DNA of 34,679 nt, taken from assembly GCA_002339125.1 (NCBI GenBank), contig DDJQ01000018.1, positions 1-34,679 of the forward strand, in the 5' to 3' direction. Of the stretch, positions 8,008 through 16,890 are shown in pieces; positions within the stretch are counted from its first letter, which is position 1, and every line of letters starts with the position of its first letter. The notes under the pieces are model-generated. The model had not been told where the DNA came from. It saw nothing but the letters and a program-made list of their open reading frames with translations, and made no database searches. Made by a program: the position numbers and the translations under genes. Origin of the DNA: Alteromonadaceae bacterium UBA2620. GTDB taxonomy: Bacteria > Pseudomonadota > Gammaproteobacteria > Enterobacterales > Alteromonadaceae.

Positions 8008-9223
8008 CTGCCTTAACCTCTTCTTTCTTGAAGATTAACAGGAACAGAACCAGTACCACTGCGGCAAACGCGGCCGGGAACAGCCAGATTTGCTGCCAGG
8101 CATGACCCGTATCACCGGCATAGTTGTCGGTGATCTGACCCGCGACCCAGAAGCCTACCAGCATACCTACACCGTAAGTCGCCAGCGTAATCAGGCCCTG
8201 AGCAGCACTTTTTACTTTGTCGCCCGCTTTGGCATTGGTATAGATTTGGCCTGACACAAAGAAGAAGTCATAGCAGATACCGTGCAGGGCAATACCGATG
8301 ATCAGCAGGAATAATCCCGACTCGGCGTCACCAAAGGCAAATAATGCGTAACGCAGTACCCAGGCTGCCATACCCAGCAGTAGCGTCATCTTGATGCCAA
8401 AGCGGTTCAGAAATACCGGCAGCGCCAACATAAACAGCACTTCAGACACCTGACCTAAGGTCATTTTACCGGTGGCATTCTCAACGCCAATCTCAGTAAG
8501 AAACGGGTTGGCATTCTGGTAATAGAAGGCCAGCGGAATACAAATCAGTACGCTTGATGCGAAGAACACAAAGAAGTTACGGTCTTTGAGCATTGCCAGC
8601 GCATCCAGGCCCAGTAACTGGCCAAGGCTGGCCGCTTCTGAACCTTTTGCAGCCGGCGGCGTGGCAGGCAGCGTAAAGCTGTAAATACCGAGGGCCAGTG
8701 AGGCAATTGCACACAGCATGAAGGTGTTACGCAGCATGCCGTCAGCAATACCTTGCTGCGAATCCCACGAGAATACGTAGCTGATAACCAGACCAGCGAC
8801 AATCCAGCCGATGGTGCCCCACACCCGAATTTTACCAAACTCTTTAGACGGGTCTGACATTTGCCCGAACGATACCGAGTTAACCAGTGCCAGGGTTGGC
8901 ATGTATGCAATCATGTAACCCAGTACGTAAGGGTAGAAGCCGGCAAAGTCGGTCGACATGTACATCATGTACATTAATGCCGCGCCCACCAGGTGCAGAA
9001 TGCCCAGAATACGCTCGGCATTAAAGAACCGGTCAGCAATCAGACCAATGATAAACGGTGCAATGATCGCGCCCCATGACTGGGTTGAGAATGCCATACC
9101 GATTTCACTGCCCGACGCGCCGAGCGTGCCGCCGAGAAAGGTTCCCAGCGTTACAAACCAACCACCCCAGATAAAAAACTGGAGAAACATCATAATACTC
9201 AGACGTATTGTTATTGTGTTCAT
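8000..9223 (-). CDS. Nucleoside:H+ symporter-like MFS permease
   Basis: This is a 407-residue, twelve-helix permease of the major facilitator superfamily, resembling the nucleoside:H+ symporter (NupG/XapB-like) branch. Landmarks are the N-terminal RLSIMMFLQFFIWGGWFVTL, the GLIADRFFNAERILG loop between helices 2 and 3, FGKIRVWGTIGWI in the first half, and GICYDFFFVSGQIYTN in the second half. Family members often sit beside TIM-barrel isomerases and GMC or Gfo/Idh oxidoreductases, so sugar or modified-sugar uptake is more likely here than nucleosides; that is inference from context. GAGGAG precedes the ATG. It is the third gene of the operon, 58 bases after the isomerase stop, and overlaps the next gene. 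Confidence 0.88.
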   Translation of the reverse strand: MNTITIRLSIMMFLQFFIWGGWFVTLGTFLGGTLGASGSEIGMAFSTQSWGAIIAPFIIGLIADRFFNAERILGILHLVGAALMYMMYMSTDFAGFYPYVLGYMIAYMPTLALVNSVSFGQMSDPSKEFGKIRVWGTIGWIVAGLVISYVFSWDSQQGIADGMLRNTFMLCAIASLALGIYSFTLPATPPAAKGSEAASLGQLLGLDALAMLKDRNFFVFFASSVLICIPLAFYYQNANPFLTEIGVENATGKMTLGQVSEVLFMLALPVFLNRFGIKMTLLLGMAAWVLRYALFAFGDAESGLFLLIIGIALHGICYDFFFVSGQIYTNAKAGDKVKSAAQGLITLATYGVGMLVGFWVAGQITDNYAGDTGHAWQQIWLFPAAFAAVVLVLFLLIFKKEEVKADA

Positions 9224-9281
9224 AGGCTCCTCGCCAAATGTCTGTACTGACCGTACTTTTTGTACCAGTTACGTGTTGTTA

Positions 9282-10340
9282 TTAATCTTTTAAGCCCAAG
9301 ATTCGGCGGTTACGTTCTTCACTCGCCTCTGCGCCGGCAAAATCATCAAACGCATGCTTGGTAGGTTCAATGATATGGCTGGCAATAAACGGCGCGCCCT
9401 CGGCGGCCCCCTGCGCAGAGTCTTTCAGGCAGCATTCCCATTCCAGCACTGCCCAGCCGTCAAACCCGTACTGAGTTAACTTGCTGAAGATGGATTTGAA
9501 ATCAACCTGACCATCACCCAGTGAACGAAAACGTCCGGGACGTTCCTTCCAGTCCTCATAGCCGCCGTAAACGCCGGAACGACCGGTAGGGTTAAACTCA
9601 GCATCCTTAACGTGGAACATTTTGATGCGATCGTGATAACGGTCGATAAAGTCCAGGTAATCCAGTTGCTGCAGCACAAAGTGGCTGGGGTCAAACAGAA
9701 TGTTGGCACGCGGATGGTTATCCACGGCTTTCAGGAAACGTTCAAAGGTTGCGCCATCGTGCAGGTCCTCACCGGGGTGAATTTCATAACACACATCCAC
9801 ACCAGCTTCGTCAAATGCATCCAGAATTGGCATCCAGCGTTTGGCCAGTTCAGCAAAGCCTTGTTCAACCAGGCCAGCGGGACGCTGTGGCCATGGGTAG
9901 ACAAGGTGCCACAGCAACGCACCGGAAAAGGTTGCATGAGCTTTCAGTCCCAACCGTTCGCTTGCCTTAGCGGCAAACTTTAATTGCTCAATCGCCCATT
10001 CCGTGCGTTCCTGCGGTTTACCGTGCAGGTATTTGGGTGCAAAGTTATCAAACAGCTCGTCATAAGCCGGATGCACCGCCACCAGTTGACCTTGCAGATG
10101 CGTTGAAAGTTCGGTGATTTCAATGCCGGCATCGCGACAAATCCCCATCACTTCATCACAATATTCCTGGCTATTAGCAGCCAGTTCTAAATTAAAAATA
10201 TCGTCGTTGCCGGTAGGCATCTGAATGCCTTTATAGCCATTCTCAGCAGCCCACTTAACAATGGTATCCAATTTATTAAATGGCGCTTTATCACTGACAA
10301 ACTGGGCTAAAAAGATAGCCGGGCCTTTAATCGCAGACAT
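9282..10340 (-). CDS. Cytoplasmic TIM-barrel sugar phosphate isomerase/epimerase
   Basis: This is a 352-residue xylose-isomerase-like TIM barrel without a leader, so probably cytoplasmic. Likely metal/catalytic residues are E186 (CYEIHPGE), D217 (LFDPSHF), H243 (MFHVKDAEF) and E300 (AVLEWE), spaced as in the sugar phosphate isomerase/epimerase family (Pfam AP_endonuc_2). The long C-terminal tail, EPTKHAFDDFAGAEASEERN, is typical of members encoded next to Gfo/Idh oxidoreductases. It starts 38 bases after the Gfo/Idh stop codon, with GGAG before the ATG. Together the two could interconvert or epimerise a keto-sugar intermediate, as IolE/IolI-like and YcjR-like enzymes do in other pathways; the actual substrate is unknown. 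Confidence 0.9.
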   Translation of the reverse strand: MSAIKGPAIFLAQFVSDKAPFNKLDTIVKWAAENGYKGIQMPTGNDDIFNLELAANSQEYCDEVMGICRDAGIEITELSTHLQGQLVAVHPAYDELFDNFAPKYLHGKPQERTEWAIEQLKFAAKASERLGLKAHATFSGALLWHLVYPWPQRPAGLVEQGFAELAKRWMPILDAFDEAGVDVCYEIHPGEDLHDGATFERFLKAVDNHPRANILFDPSHFVLQQLDYLDFIDRYHDRIKMFHVKDAEFNPTGRSGVYGGYEDWKERPGRFRSLGDGQVDFKSIFSKLTQYGFDGWAVLEWECCLKDSAQGAAEGAPFIASHIIEPTKHAFDDFAGAEASEERNRRILGLKD

Positions 10341-10378
10341 AGTTTACTCTCCTGCTTAATTCGTTAATTAGGTGCGTG

Positions 10379-11539
10379 TTATTCAACGTCGAAAAAGTCG
10401 GTCCATTTGGCGTCACTTGCCGTGCTCGCCAGCATGGTTTCGATAAAGGCGTTACCGCGTAAACCGTCTTCCAGACCCGGCACCCCTTCGGCTTTACCGG
10501 TTTGCCCGCTGCGAACCGCTTTGGCAAAGAAGGTATACAGGTTAGCCATGGCTTCCAGATACCCTTCCGGGTGACCACCCGGAATGCGGCAACGGGCGTT
10601 AGCTTCATCACAAAGACCAGGCATTCCGCCACCTGCACGTAGGGTCACCATCGGACCGCTCAGCGAACGTACCAGCAGTGAATTGGGATTCATTTGCATC
10701 CACTCTAAGCCACCTTTTTCACCGTAAACACGGATTTTCAGGCCGTTTTCTTCACCTGCACACACCTGGCTTGCCATCAGCACACCAGATGCGCCGTTTT
10801 CAAAGCGCAGCAGTGCCGCACCATCATCATCCAGACGGCGTCCTTCCACGTGAGTATGCATGTCGGCGCACAGTTTAGTTACCTTGTCGCCAGCCACAAA
10901 TTCAGCCATGTTAAGCGCATGGGTACCAATATCGCCCATACAGCCACTGCCGCCGGATTTGCTCGGATCGGTCCGCCAGCCAGCCTGTTTGTTATCCTGT
11001 AGCTCGATACCTTCGCTTAACCAGCCCTGCGGGTATTCCACAAATACTTTGCGGATTTTACCCAGCTCGCCGTTAGCTACCATGTGTCGCGCCTGCCATA
11101 CCATGGGATAACCAATATAGGTATGCGCCAGACCGAGTAATACCGGTTTTTCCTGCAACACTGACTTGAGTGTTTTGGCTTCATCCAGGGAAATAGCCAG
11201 TGGCTTTTCGCAAAACACATGAATGCCAGCTTCCAGTGCAGCCTTGGTAACTTCCACGTGGAGGTGATTAGGTGTTACTACCGCCAGCACCTGTACGCGC
11301 TGCTCTTCAGGCAGCTTCGACTCTTGTTCGATAAGCGCCTGCCAGCTGTCGTAAGCGCGGTCCGCTGAAATACTCAGTGACTCGGCAGTTTCCAGGTTAT
11401 TTTCCTGGTTGCGGCTAAACGCCCCACACACCAGTTCGTAATGTCCATCCAGCCCGGCTGCATGACGGTGCACCGCACCAATGAAAGCGCCCTGACCGCC
11501 GCCGATCATGCCTAAGCGAATTTTCTCAGTTTTTGCCAC
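10379..11539 (-). CDS. Gfo/Idh/MocA-family NAD(P)-dependent sugar oxidoreductase
   Basis: This 386-residue oxidoreductase has an N-terminal Rossmann fold, IRLGMIGGGQGAFIGAVHR, the family catalytic lysine motif CEKPLAI, and the mid-domain GDIGTHALN motif. Family members oxidise or reduce sugars and inositols at a single carbon. The start is a GTG at 11539 with GAGG seven bases upstream; the reading frame is open further upstream but without a good site. It is the first gene of the seven-gene leftward operon and faces the LacI gene across a 274-bp regulatory region. The family includes enzymes that form or reduce 3-keto sugars, so it could handle the cytoplasmic keto product; this is inference. 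Confidence 0.92.
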   Translation of the reverse strand: MAKTEKIRLGMIGGGQGAFIGAVHRHAAGLDGHYELVCGAFSRNQENNLETAESLSISADRAYDSWQALIEQESKLPEEQRVQVLAVVTPNHLHVEVTKAALEAGIHVFCEKPLAISLDEAKTLKSVLQEKPVLLGLAHTYIGYPMVWQARHMVANGELGKIRKVFVEYPQGWLSEGIELQDNKQAGWRTDPSKSGGSGCMGDIGTHALNMAEFVAGDKVTKLCADMHTHVEGRRLDDDGAALLRFENGASGVLMASQVCAGEENGLKIRVYGEKGGLEWMQMNPNSLLVRSLSGPMVTLRAGGGMPGLCDEANARCRIPGGHPEGYLEAMANLYTFFAKAVRSGQTGKAEGVPGLEDGLRGNAFIETMLASTASDAKWTDFFDVE

Positions 11540-11605
11540 GTTCAAACCTCGATTTGCAGTTTTCGTCCAAAACGCACTTGTGTACTTTTTGTTAATGATG
11601 TAAAA

Positions 11606-11630
11606 ATGTAACGGATTACATCGGAGTATA
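11606..11630 (-). promoter_or_regulatory. Operon promoter with LacI-type operator
   Basis: A perfect six-base inverted repeat, ATGTAA-CGGA-TTACAT, occupies 11606-11621. Read on the minus strand it is ATGTAATCCGTTACAT. A candidate -10 box TATACT (complement of AGTATA at 11625-11630) sits directly upstream on the minus strand, so the operator would cover the transcription start of the sugar operon. No strong -35 box is visible. Confidence 0.65.
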
Positions 11631-11745
11631 ACAAGATTATTCACCAGATCTAGTCCAAATTGATGACAAATATGTTAACCAAATGGAGTAGTTTTTAGTT
11701 AATGCGCGGAAAACACGCATTTTTAGCTAGCTGAAAACAGAAACT

Positions 11746-11784
11746 TTGTTAACATAAAAAAACAATAAATGTTATCGGTTACAT
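11746..11784 (+). promoter_or_regulatory. Promoter of the LacI gene with second operator
   Basis: The palindrome ATGTTATCGGTTACAT at 11769-11784 differs at only 2 of 16 positions from the operator at 11606-11621 read on the other strand. A candidate -35 box TTGTTA (11746-11751) and -10 box TGTTAT (11770-11775) are 18 bases apart, so this operator would overlap the -10 box. That implies autoregulation by the repressor encoded 30 bases downstream. Confidence 0.6.
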
Positions 11785-11813
11785 TGTTTATCCAAGCTTG
11801 TGAGGGCGATTAG

Positions 11814-12839
11814 TTGTCGAATATAAGAGAAGTTGCTGACCTAGCAGGCGTTTCGGTGGCCACGGTGTCACGAACGTTACAGCAACCAGAATTGGTATCG
11901 CCAAAAACCCGGGCCAAGGTGACCCGCGCTATTGAACAGCTTAACTATAAGCCCAATCTGATGGCGGTAAAGTTTCGCTCTGGCAAAACCCACAATATTG
12001 TCGTTCTGGTGCCAACCGTGGCTAACGTATTTTTCGCCAGGGTGATCCGTGGCATGCAGGAGGCTGCTGCTGCTGAGGGGTATTCATTACTGCTGGTAAA
12101 TACCATGGGTGATAATGCTACCGAACAAAATTACGCCCGGATGATCCATACATCACAGGCTGATGGCGTGGTACAACTGCGAGCCTTTAACCCGTTTAAC
12201 GATAATGATGCAGATGAGCAGGGTTTATTACCCATGGTTAACGCCTGTGAAATTCTCGATACACCACAGTGCCCCACTGTCTCACTGGACAACCGTCTGG
12301 CCGCTGCCGCAATGACCGAACACCTGGTTGAACTCGGCCACCAGCATATCGCTATGATCAAAGGCCCGGCCTCCAGTCCGTTAACCCGTGAGCGGATGCT
12401 GGGATTTAAAGATGCCTTACAGGAAGCCGGACTCAAATACTGCGAAGAGCTGATGTTTGACGGCGACTTTACGCTGCAATCCGGTTACGATGCCGCCGAC
12501 CGCATTCTTAGCCAGTCACAGCCGGTAAGCGCCATTTTTTGCGAAAACGATGAAATGGCGCTGGGCGCTATCAGCCGCCTGAAAGCCGCCGGCCTACGCA
12601 TTCCTGAAGACATTTCAGTGTCCGGCTTCGACAATATCGCCTTTGCAAAATTCAGCGATCCACCATTAACCACTATCGCCCAGCCGGCAGAGGAATTTGG
12701 TGAGACCGCCATTAACCTGCTCATTGATGTTTTAAAGGGCAAAGCCAAACGTGCAGTAAAAGTCATTCTGCCGTACCAGTTAATTATCCGAAACAGCACA
12801 GGGCCAGCCCCGGCGCAACCGGTAAACCTAACCCGGTAA
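11814..12839 (+). CDS. LacI-family transcriptional repressor
   Basis: This is a 341-residue repressor with the classic N-terminal helix-turn-helix (IREVADLAGVSVATVSRTL, residues about 4-22), a hinge around residues 45-60, and a periplasmic-binding-protein-like effector domain starting at HNIVVLVPTVANVFFA. The C-terminal half has the usual SVSGFDNIAFAKFSDPPLTT segment. The start codon is a TTG with GAGGG eight bases upstream; translation from it gives the expected N-terminus with no missing residues. Divergent from the sugar operon and followed 34 bases later by a TIM-barrel gene, it most likely represses both units through the paired 16-bp palindromes. The effector is presumably a sugar made or taken up by the pathway; unknown. 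Confidence 0.94.
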   Translation: MSNIREVADLAGVSVATVSRTLQQPELVSPKTRAKVTRAIEQLNYKPNLMAVKFRSGKTHNIVVLVPTVANVFFARVIRGMQEAAAAEGYSLLLVNTMGDNATEQNYARMIHTSQADGVVQLRAFNPFNDNDADEQGLLPMVNACEILDTPQCPTVSLDNRLAAAAMTEHLVELGHQHIAMIKGPASSPLTRERMLGFKDALQEAGLKYCEELMFDGDFTLQSGYDAADRILSQSQPVSAIFCENDEMALGAISRLKAAGLRIPEDISVSGFDNIAFAKFSDPPLTTIAQPAEEFGETAINLLIDVLKGKAKRAVKVILPYQLIIRNSTGPAPAQPVNLTR

Positions 12840-12873
12840 GGCTGTGAATTTGCCAATAAAAGGGAGAAAACCT

Positions 12874-13785
12874 ATGTCGCAACACCGTAAAAACAGCTCA
12901 ATTATTACCACCGCCTCTGCCAGCAAGCTGAGTCGTCGTCGTTTTATGCAAATGTCGGCCACCGGCGTTGGTGCACTCTTTGGTGCCGCAGCCTGTGGTG
13001 GAGCATCCACGGTGACCACTGCCGCCAAAGACAATCGCGTTGGCCTGCAACTGTACACGCTGCGCAGCATGATGGAAAAAAGCGTAACTGACACCTTAAA
13101 ACTGGTTGCCAGCGTAGGCTACAAAGAGCTGGAGTTTGCCGGTTTCTACGACAACGACCCCAAAGACGTCAAAGCGTTAATGGACGAACTGGGTTTAACC
13201 GCGCCGTCCTCTCACGTTTTACTTAAATTTATGTCTACCGACGCTGACGTCGAAAAACAAATCGAAATCGCTAAAACCATGGGTCACAAATACGTGGTAG
13301 TGCCGTATATCTTCCCTGAAGATCGCAGTACTGATATTGCCGGTTATCAGCGCCTTGCCGAGCGTTTAAACAAACTGGGCGAAACCTTCAAGGCCAACGG
13401 TATTCAGCTCGCCTACCACAACCATGATTTTGAGTTTGAGAACATGAACGGCCGGGTGCCATACGACGTGCTGCTGGATGAGTGTGATGCCGACCTGCTT
13501 GCCATGGAACTGGACTTATACTGGACAGTCAAAGCGGGCCTGAATCCGGTAGATTATTTCAAGCGTAATCCGGGGCGCTTTAAGCTGTGGCATGTAAAAG
13601 ACATGGATGCTCAGGGCGAATTTGCCGACGTGGGTAAAGGCACTATTAACTTTGACGATATTTTCGCCCATGGTGAGTTATCGGGTATTGAGCATAAATT
13701 TGTTGAACGAGACAAAACCGACGATATGGTCGAAACCATCAAGCAGGGCTACCTGACGGTTAGTCGTCTGAACGATAAGTACTAA
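12874..13785 (+). CDS. Tat-exported TIM-barrel sugar isomerase/epimerase, possible lipoprotein
   Basis: This 303-residue xylose-isomerase-like TIM barrel has a twin-arginine leader (SRRRFMQMSATGVG, about residues 20-33). The leader is followed by FGAAACGG, where C41 could be lipidated, although alanine at -3 makes the lipobox weak. Candidate active-site residues are H182/H184/E187 in AYHNHDFEFEN, D214 in ELDLYW, H240 in WHVKDMD and E278 in FVERD. The order YHNHDFEF...WHVKD is typical of the family often annotated as sugar phosphate isomerase/epimerase. GGGAG lies eight bases before the ATG. It shares a transcript with lacI and is the third such enzyme in the regulon, so the regulon has two exported and one cytoplasmic version. 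Confidence 0.88.
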   Translation: MSQHRKNSSIITTASASKLSRRRFMQMSATGVGALFGAAACGGASTVTTAAKDNRVGLQLYTLRSMMEKSVTDTLKLVASVGYKELEFAGFYDNDPKDVKALMDELGLTAPSSHVLLKFMSTDADVEKQIEIAKTMGHKYVVVPYIFPEDRSTDIAGYQRLAERLNKLGETFKANGIQLAYHNHDFEFENMNGRVPYDVLLDECDADLLAMELDLYWTVKAGLNPVDYFKRNPGRFKLWHVKDMDAQGEFADVGKGTINFDDIFAHGELSGIEHKFVERDKTDDMVETIKQGYLTVSRLNDKY

Positions 13786-13801
13786 GTCTGTTAGCAAGTA
13801 T

Positions 13802-13827
13802 AAAAAAGGGGCCTCGGCCCCTTTTTT
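13802..13827. terminator. Bidirectional intrinsic terminator
   Basis: The sequence runs A6-GGGGCC-TC-GGCCCC-T6, a twelve-base inverted repeat with A- and T-tracts on both sides. It sits between the convergent isomerase gene (ends 13785, plus) and acnA (ends 13839, minus) and can stop both. Confidence 0.95.
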
Positions 13828-13838
13828 GTTGTCAGCAT

Positions 13839-16550
13839 TTACGCCTTAAGATACTCACGGATCACGTAATGCAGGATGCCGCCGTGCTCGTAATAGGTAA
13901 ATTCATTGGCGGTATCAATTCGCACCGTTAAATCAACAGTCAGAGTGCTGCCGTCGACCTTGGTAACGGTCATTTGCGTGCTTTTCTGACCACGTTCCAC
14001 CGGTTCAATAGAGAACTGTTCATTACCCTCCAGGCCTAAGGATTCGGCACTGTCGCCGTCACTAAACTGCAGCGGCAAAATACCCATCCCAATCAGGTTG
14101 GAGCGGTGAATACGCTCAAAGCTTTCGGCAATCACTGCCTTAACGCCCATCAGCGACGGCCCCTTGGCTGCCCAGTCACGGCTGGAGCCGGTACCGTATT
14201 CCTTACCACCAATAACAATAGCCGGCACCTTTTCTTCCTTGTAACGCATGGCAGCATGGTAAATCGACATGGCATCTCCACTTGGAAAGTGAGTGGTAGC
14301 ACTGCCACTGGTGCCCGGCGCCAGCTGGTTTTTCAGGCGTACGTTAGCAAAGGTACCGCGCATCATCACTTCATGATTACCCCGGCGTGAGCCGTAGGAG
14401 TTAAAGTGCTCCGGCGTTACACCCAGTTCCTGCAGGTACTCACCTGCAGGGCTGTCCGGCGCAATGGCGCCTGCCGGTGAAATATGGTCAGTCGTGATAG
14501 AATCCCCTACTTTTACCAGACAGCGGGCGTCTTTAATGGCACCAATAGGATCCGGCGTCGTCGACATCGTTTCAAAAAACGGCGGATGTTCAATGTAAGT
14601 AGAGTCCGGCCAGTCATACACAGAGGTGTCAGAGACTTCCAGTTCATTCCATACACCGCTGCCTTTAAACACGTCGGCGTACTTGGCTTTAAACAGCTCG
14701 CCAGACACATTGTCTTTAATATATTGCTGAACCTCTTCAGGCGTTGGCCACAGATCTTTAAGATAAACATCGCTGCCCTGAGAATCTTTACCAATCGGGC
14801 TGTTTGCAATATCCATTTTCATGTTACCTGCCAGCGCATAGGCAACAACCAGCGGTGGCGAAGCAAGGTAGTTAGCGGCTACATCCGGGTGGATGCGCCC
14901 CTCAAAGTTACGGTTACCCGAAAGAACTGAGGTTACCGACAGTTTGGCTTTGCGGATAGCGGTTTCGATAGCATCAGGTAATGGCCCTGAGTTACCGATA
15001 CAGGTAGTACAACCATAACCCACCAAATTAAAGCCCAGCTGTTCCAGATAAGGCATCAGACCAGCGTCTTCCAGATACTGAGTGACCACCTGCGAGCCGG
15101 GTGCCAGTGAGGTTTTTACCCAGGGTTTACGGGTAAGGCCAAGTTCGGCAGCCTTCTTGGCCACCAGCCCCGCGGCAATCAGCACCGACGGGTTTGAAGT
15201 ATTGGTACAGCTGGTAATAGCCGCGATCACCACCGCGCCATCTTCCAGGTTAAAGGCATTATCCCCGAGTTTCACGTAAGAGGCGTGATCTTCATCAACC
15301 ACCGGCGCATCGCCGCCTTCGGCAACAAAATCGGCTTCTTCGCTAACATCAGCCACGTCGATTTGCTGCGACAACCATTCACTGTAAGCCGCTGCGGCGT
15401 TATCCAGCGCGATGCGATCCTGTGGACGTTTCGGTCCGGCAACAGACGGAACCACCTCGCCCAGATCCAGTTCGAGGGTTTCATGATACTGGGCATCCTT
15501 GCTGTTATCGTCGTGCCATAAGCCGGTTTGTTTAGCGTATGCCTCCACCAGCTCAATTTGCTGTTCATCACGGCCGGTCAGGCGCAGGTAATCCAGCGCA
15601 ACATCGTCAAGCGGGAAAATACCACAGGTTGCGCCGTACTCAGGCGCCATATTGGCAATGGTCGCGCGATCCGCGGTAGTCAGCGAACTGAGACCCGGGC
15701 CATAGAATTCAACAAATTTACCCACCACACCATGGTTACGTAACTGTTCGGTTATAGTGAGTACCATATCGGTTGCCGTCACACCGGCGGGCAATTCGCC
15801 GGTCAGTCTGAAACCGACCACACGAGGCAGCAACATCGTTACCGGCTGGCCCAGCATCGCCGCTTCCGCTTCGATACCGCCAACTCCCCAGCCCAGCACG
15901 CCAAGGCCGTTAATCATAGTGGTGTGCGAATCGGTTCCTACCAGCGTATCCGGATACACCAGGGTTTCATCGCCCTGTTCTTTGGCAAAGACGCAACGTG
16001 CCAGGTATTCAAGATTTACCTGATGCACGATACCGCGGCCCGGTGGCACCACCTTAAAATTATCGAAGGACGATTGTCCCCATTTTAAAAACTGATAGCG
16101 TTCTTTGTTACGCTCAACTTCAATGGCAGTATTTTTTTGCAGCGCGTCTGCTTCGGCAAAATGATCGACCATCACCGAATGATCAATGACCAGCTCCACC
16201 GGATTGAGCGGGTTTATCGCCTGCGCATCGCCCCCTAAACGATTAATGGCATCGCGCATGGCGGCCAGATCAACGATCGCCGGCACGCCGGTAAAATCCT
16301 GCAGGATGACCCGGGCTGGCACAAAAGAAATTTCATGGTCGTCGCCATCACTGGTATCCCACTTAGCGATGGTTTCAATGTCGGTATCACTGACAAAGTC
16401 TGTGTGCTCATGTCGTAACAGGTTTTCGAGTAAAATTTTGACACAAAAGGGCAGTCTTGCCAGATCGTACTGTTCGGAAAGCTTGTCAAAACTGATCGCA
16501 GAATAGGAATGATCATTCACCTTAAGTGGCGAATAAGTTTGGTATTTCAT
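13839..16550 (-). CDS. acnA: Aconitate hydratase, AcnA type
   Basis: This 903-residue [4Fe-4S] enzyme interconverts citrate and isocitrate in the TCA cycle in the cytoplasm. The AcnA/IRP subgroup is shown by VILQDFTGVPAIVDLAAMRD, DHSVMVDHF and GRGIVHQVNLEYL in the first third. The three cluster-ligand cysteines are in ITSCTNTSNPS and YGCTTCIGNSGPL. The swivelling C-terminal domain has SRRGNHEVMMRGTFANVRL and the active-site KEYGTGSSRDWAAKG. The length is close to the 891 residues of E. coli AcnA. AAGGAAG lies eight bases before the ATG. It is a single-gene unit, unrelated to the adjacent sugar regulon, and shares a terminator with it. Confidence 0.97.
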   Translation of the reverse strand: MKYQTYSPLKVNDHSYSAISFDKLSEQYDLARLPFCVKILLENLLRHEHTDFVSDTDIETIAKWDTSDGDDHEISFVPARVILQDFTGVPAIVDLAAMRDAINRLGGDAQAINPLNPVELVIDHSVMVDHFAEADALQKNTAIEVERNKERYQFLKWGQSSFDNFKVVPPGRGIVHQVNLEYLARCVFAKEQGDETLVYPDTLVGTDSHTTMINGLGVLGWGVGGIEAEAAMLGQPVTMLLPRVVGFRLTGELPAGVTATDMVLTITEQLRNHGVVGKFVEFYGPGLSSLTTADRATIANMAPEYGATCGIFPLDDVALDYLRLTGRDEQQIELVEAYAKQTGLWHDDNSKDAQYHETLELDLGEVVPSVAGPKRPQDRIALDNAAAAYSEWLSQQIDVADVSEEADFVAEGGDAPVVDEDHASYVKLGDNAFNLEDGAVVIAAITSCTNTSNPSVLIAAGLVAKKAAELGLTRKPWVKTSLAPGSQVVTQYLEDAGLMPYLEQLGFNLVGYGCTTCIGNSGPLPDAIETAIRKAKLSVTSVLSGNRNFEGRIHPDVAANYLASPPLVVAYALAGNMKMDIANSPIGKDSQGSDVYLKDLWPTPEEVQQYIKDNVSGELFKAKYADVFKGSGVWNELEVSDTSVYDWPDSTYIEHPPFFETMSTTPDPIGAIKDARCLVKVGDSITTDHISPAGAIAPDSPAGEYLQELGVTPEHFNSYGSRRGNHEVMMRGTFANVRLKNQLAPGTSGSATTHFPSGDAMSIYHAAMRYKEEKVPAIVIGGKEYGTGSSRDWAAKGPSLMGVKAVIAESFERIHRSNLIGMGILPLQFSDGDSAESLGLEGNEQFSIEPVERGQKSTQMTVTKVDGSTLTVDLTVRIDTANEFTYYEHGGILHYVIREYLKA

Positions 16551-16890
16551 GTTTTACGCTTCCTTTTTCATTGCTGTGATTACTAGCCTTAAACCGTTCA
16601 TGCATTTTCCTAACCAGCCAAAAATCCCATTAAATTCTTACACTTACATATTTAACAGTAGTGCATGTGAACGACTTTATGAAATTTATACGTACCCGGG
16701 TGTGTAATAAGTTCAATGCCTTCTTCCACGCTCTATTTTGCAGCAATAAATTAACATTATTTTAATAAAATAGATGCACATTGCGTTGCCCTTATGTATG
16801 CTAAATTCTGAATCAAGCCGCAACGGCCTGGATTTAACACTTTTCTGCCAATATCGAGAGTATTGGTTATGGCCCCCAGTGGAGTAATAA
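16551..16890. other. Divergent intergenic region between acnA and the cupin gene
   Basis: This 340-base AT-rich spacer separates the divergent starts of acnA and the DUF985 cupin and must hold both promoters. I see no convincing gene, long repeat or clear operator in it. The stretch around 16740-16775 is the most AT-rich part. Confidence 0.5.
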
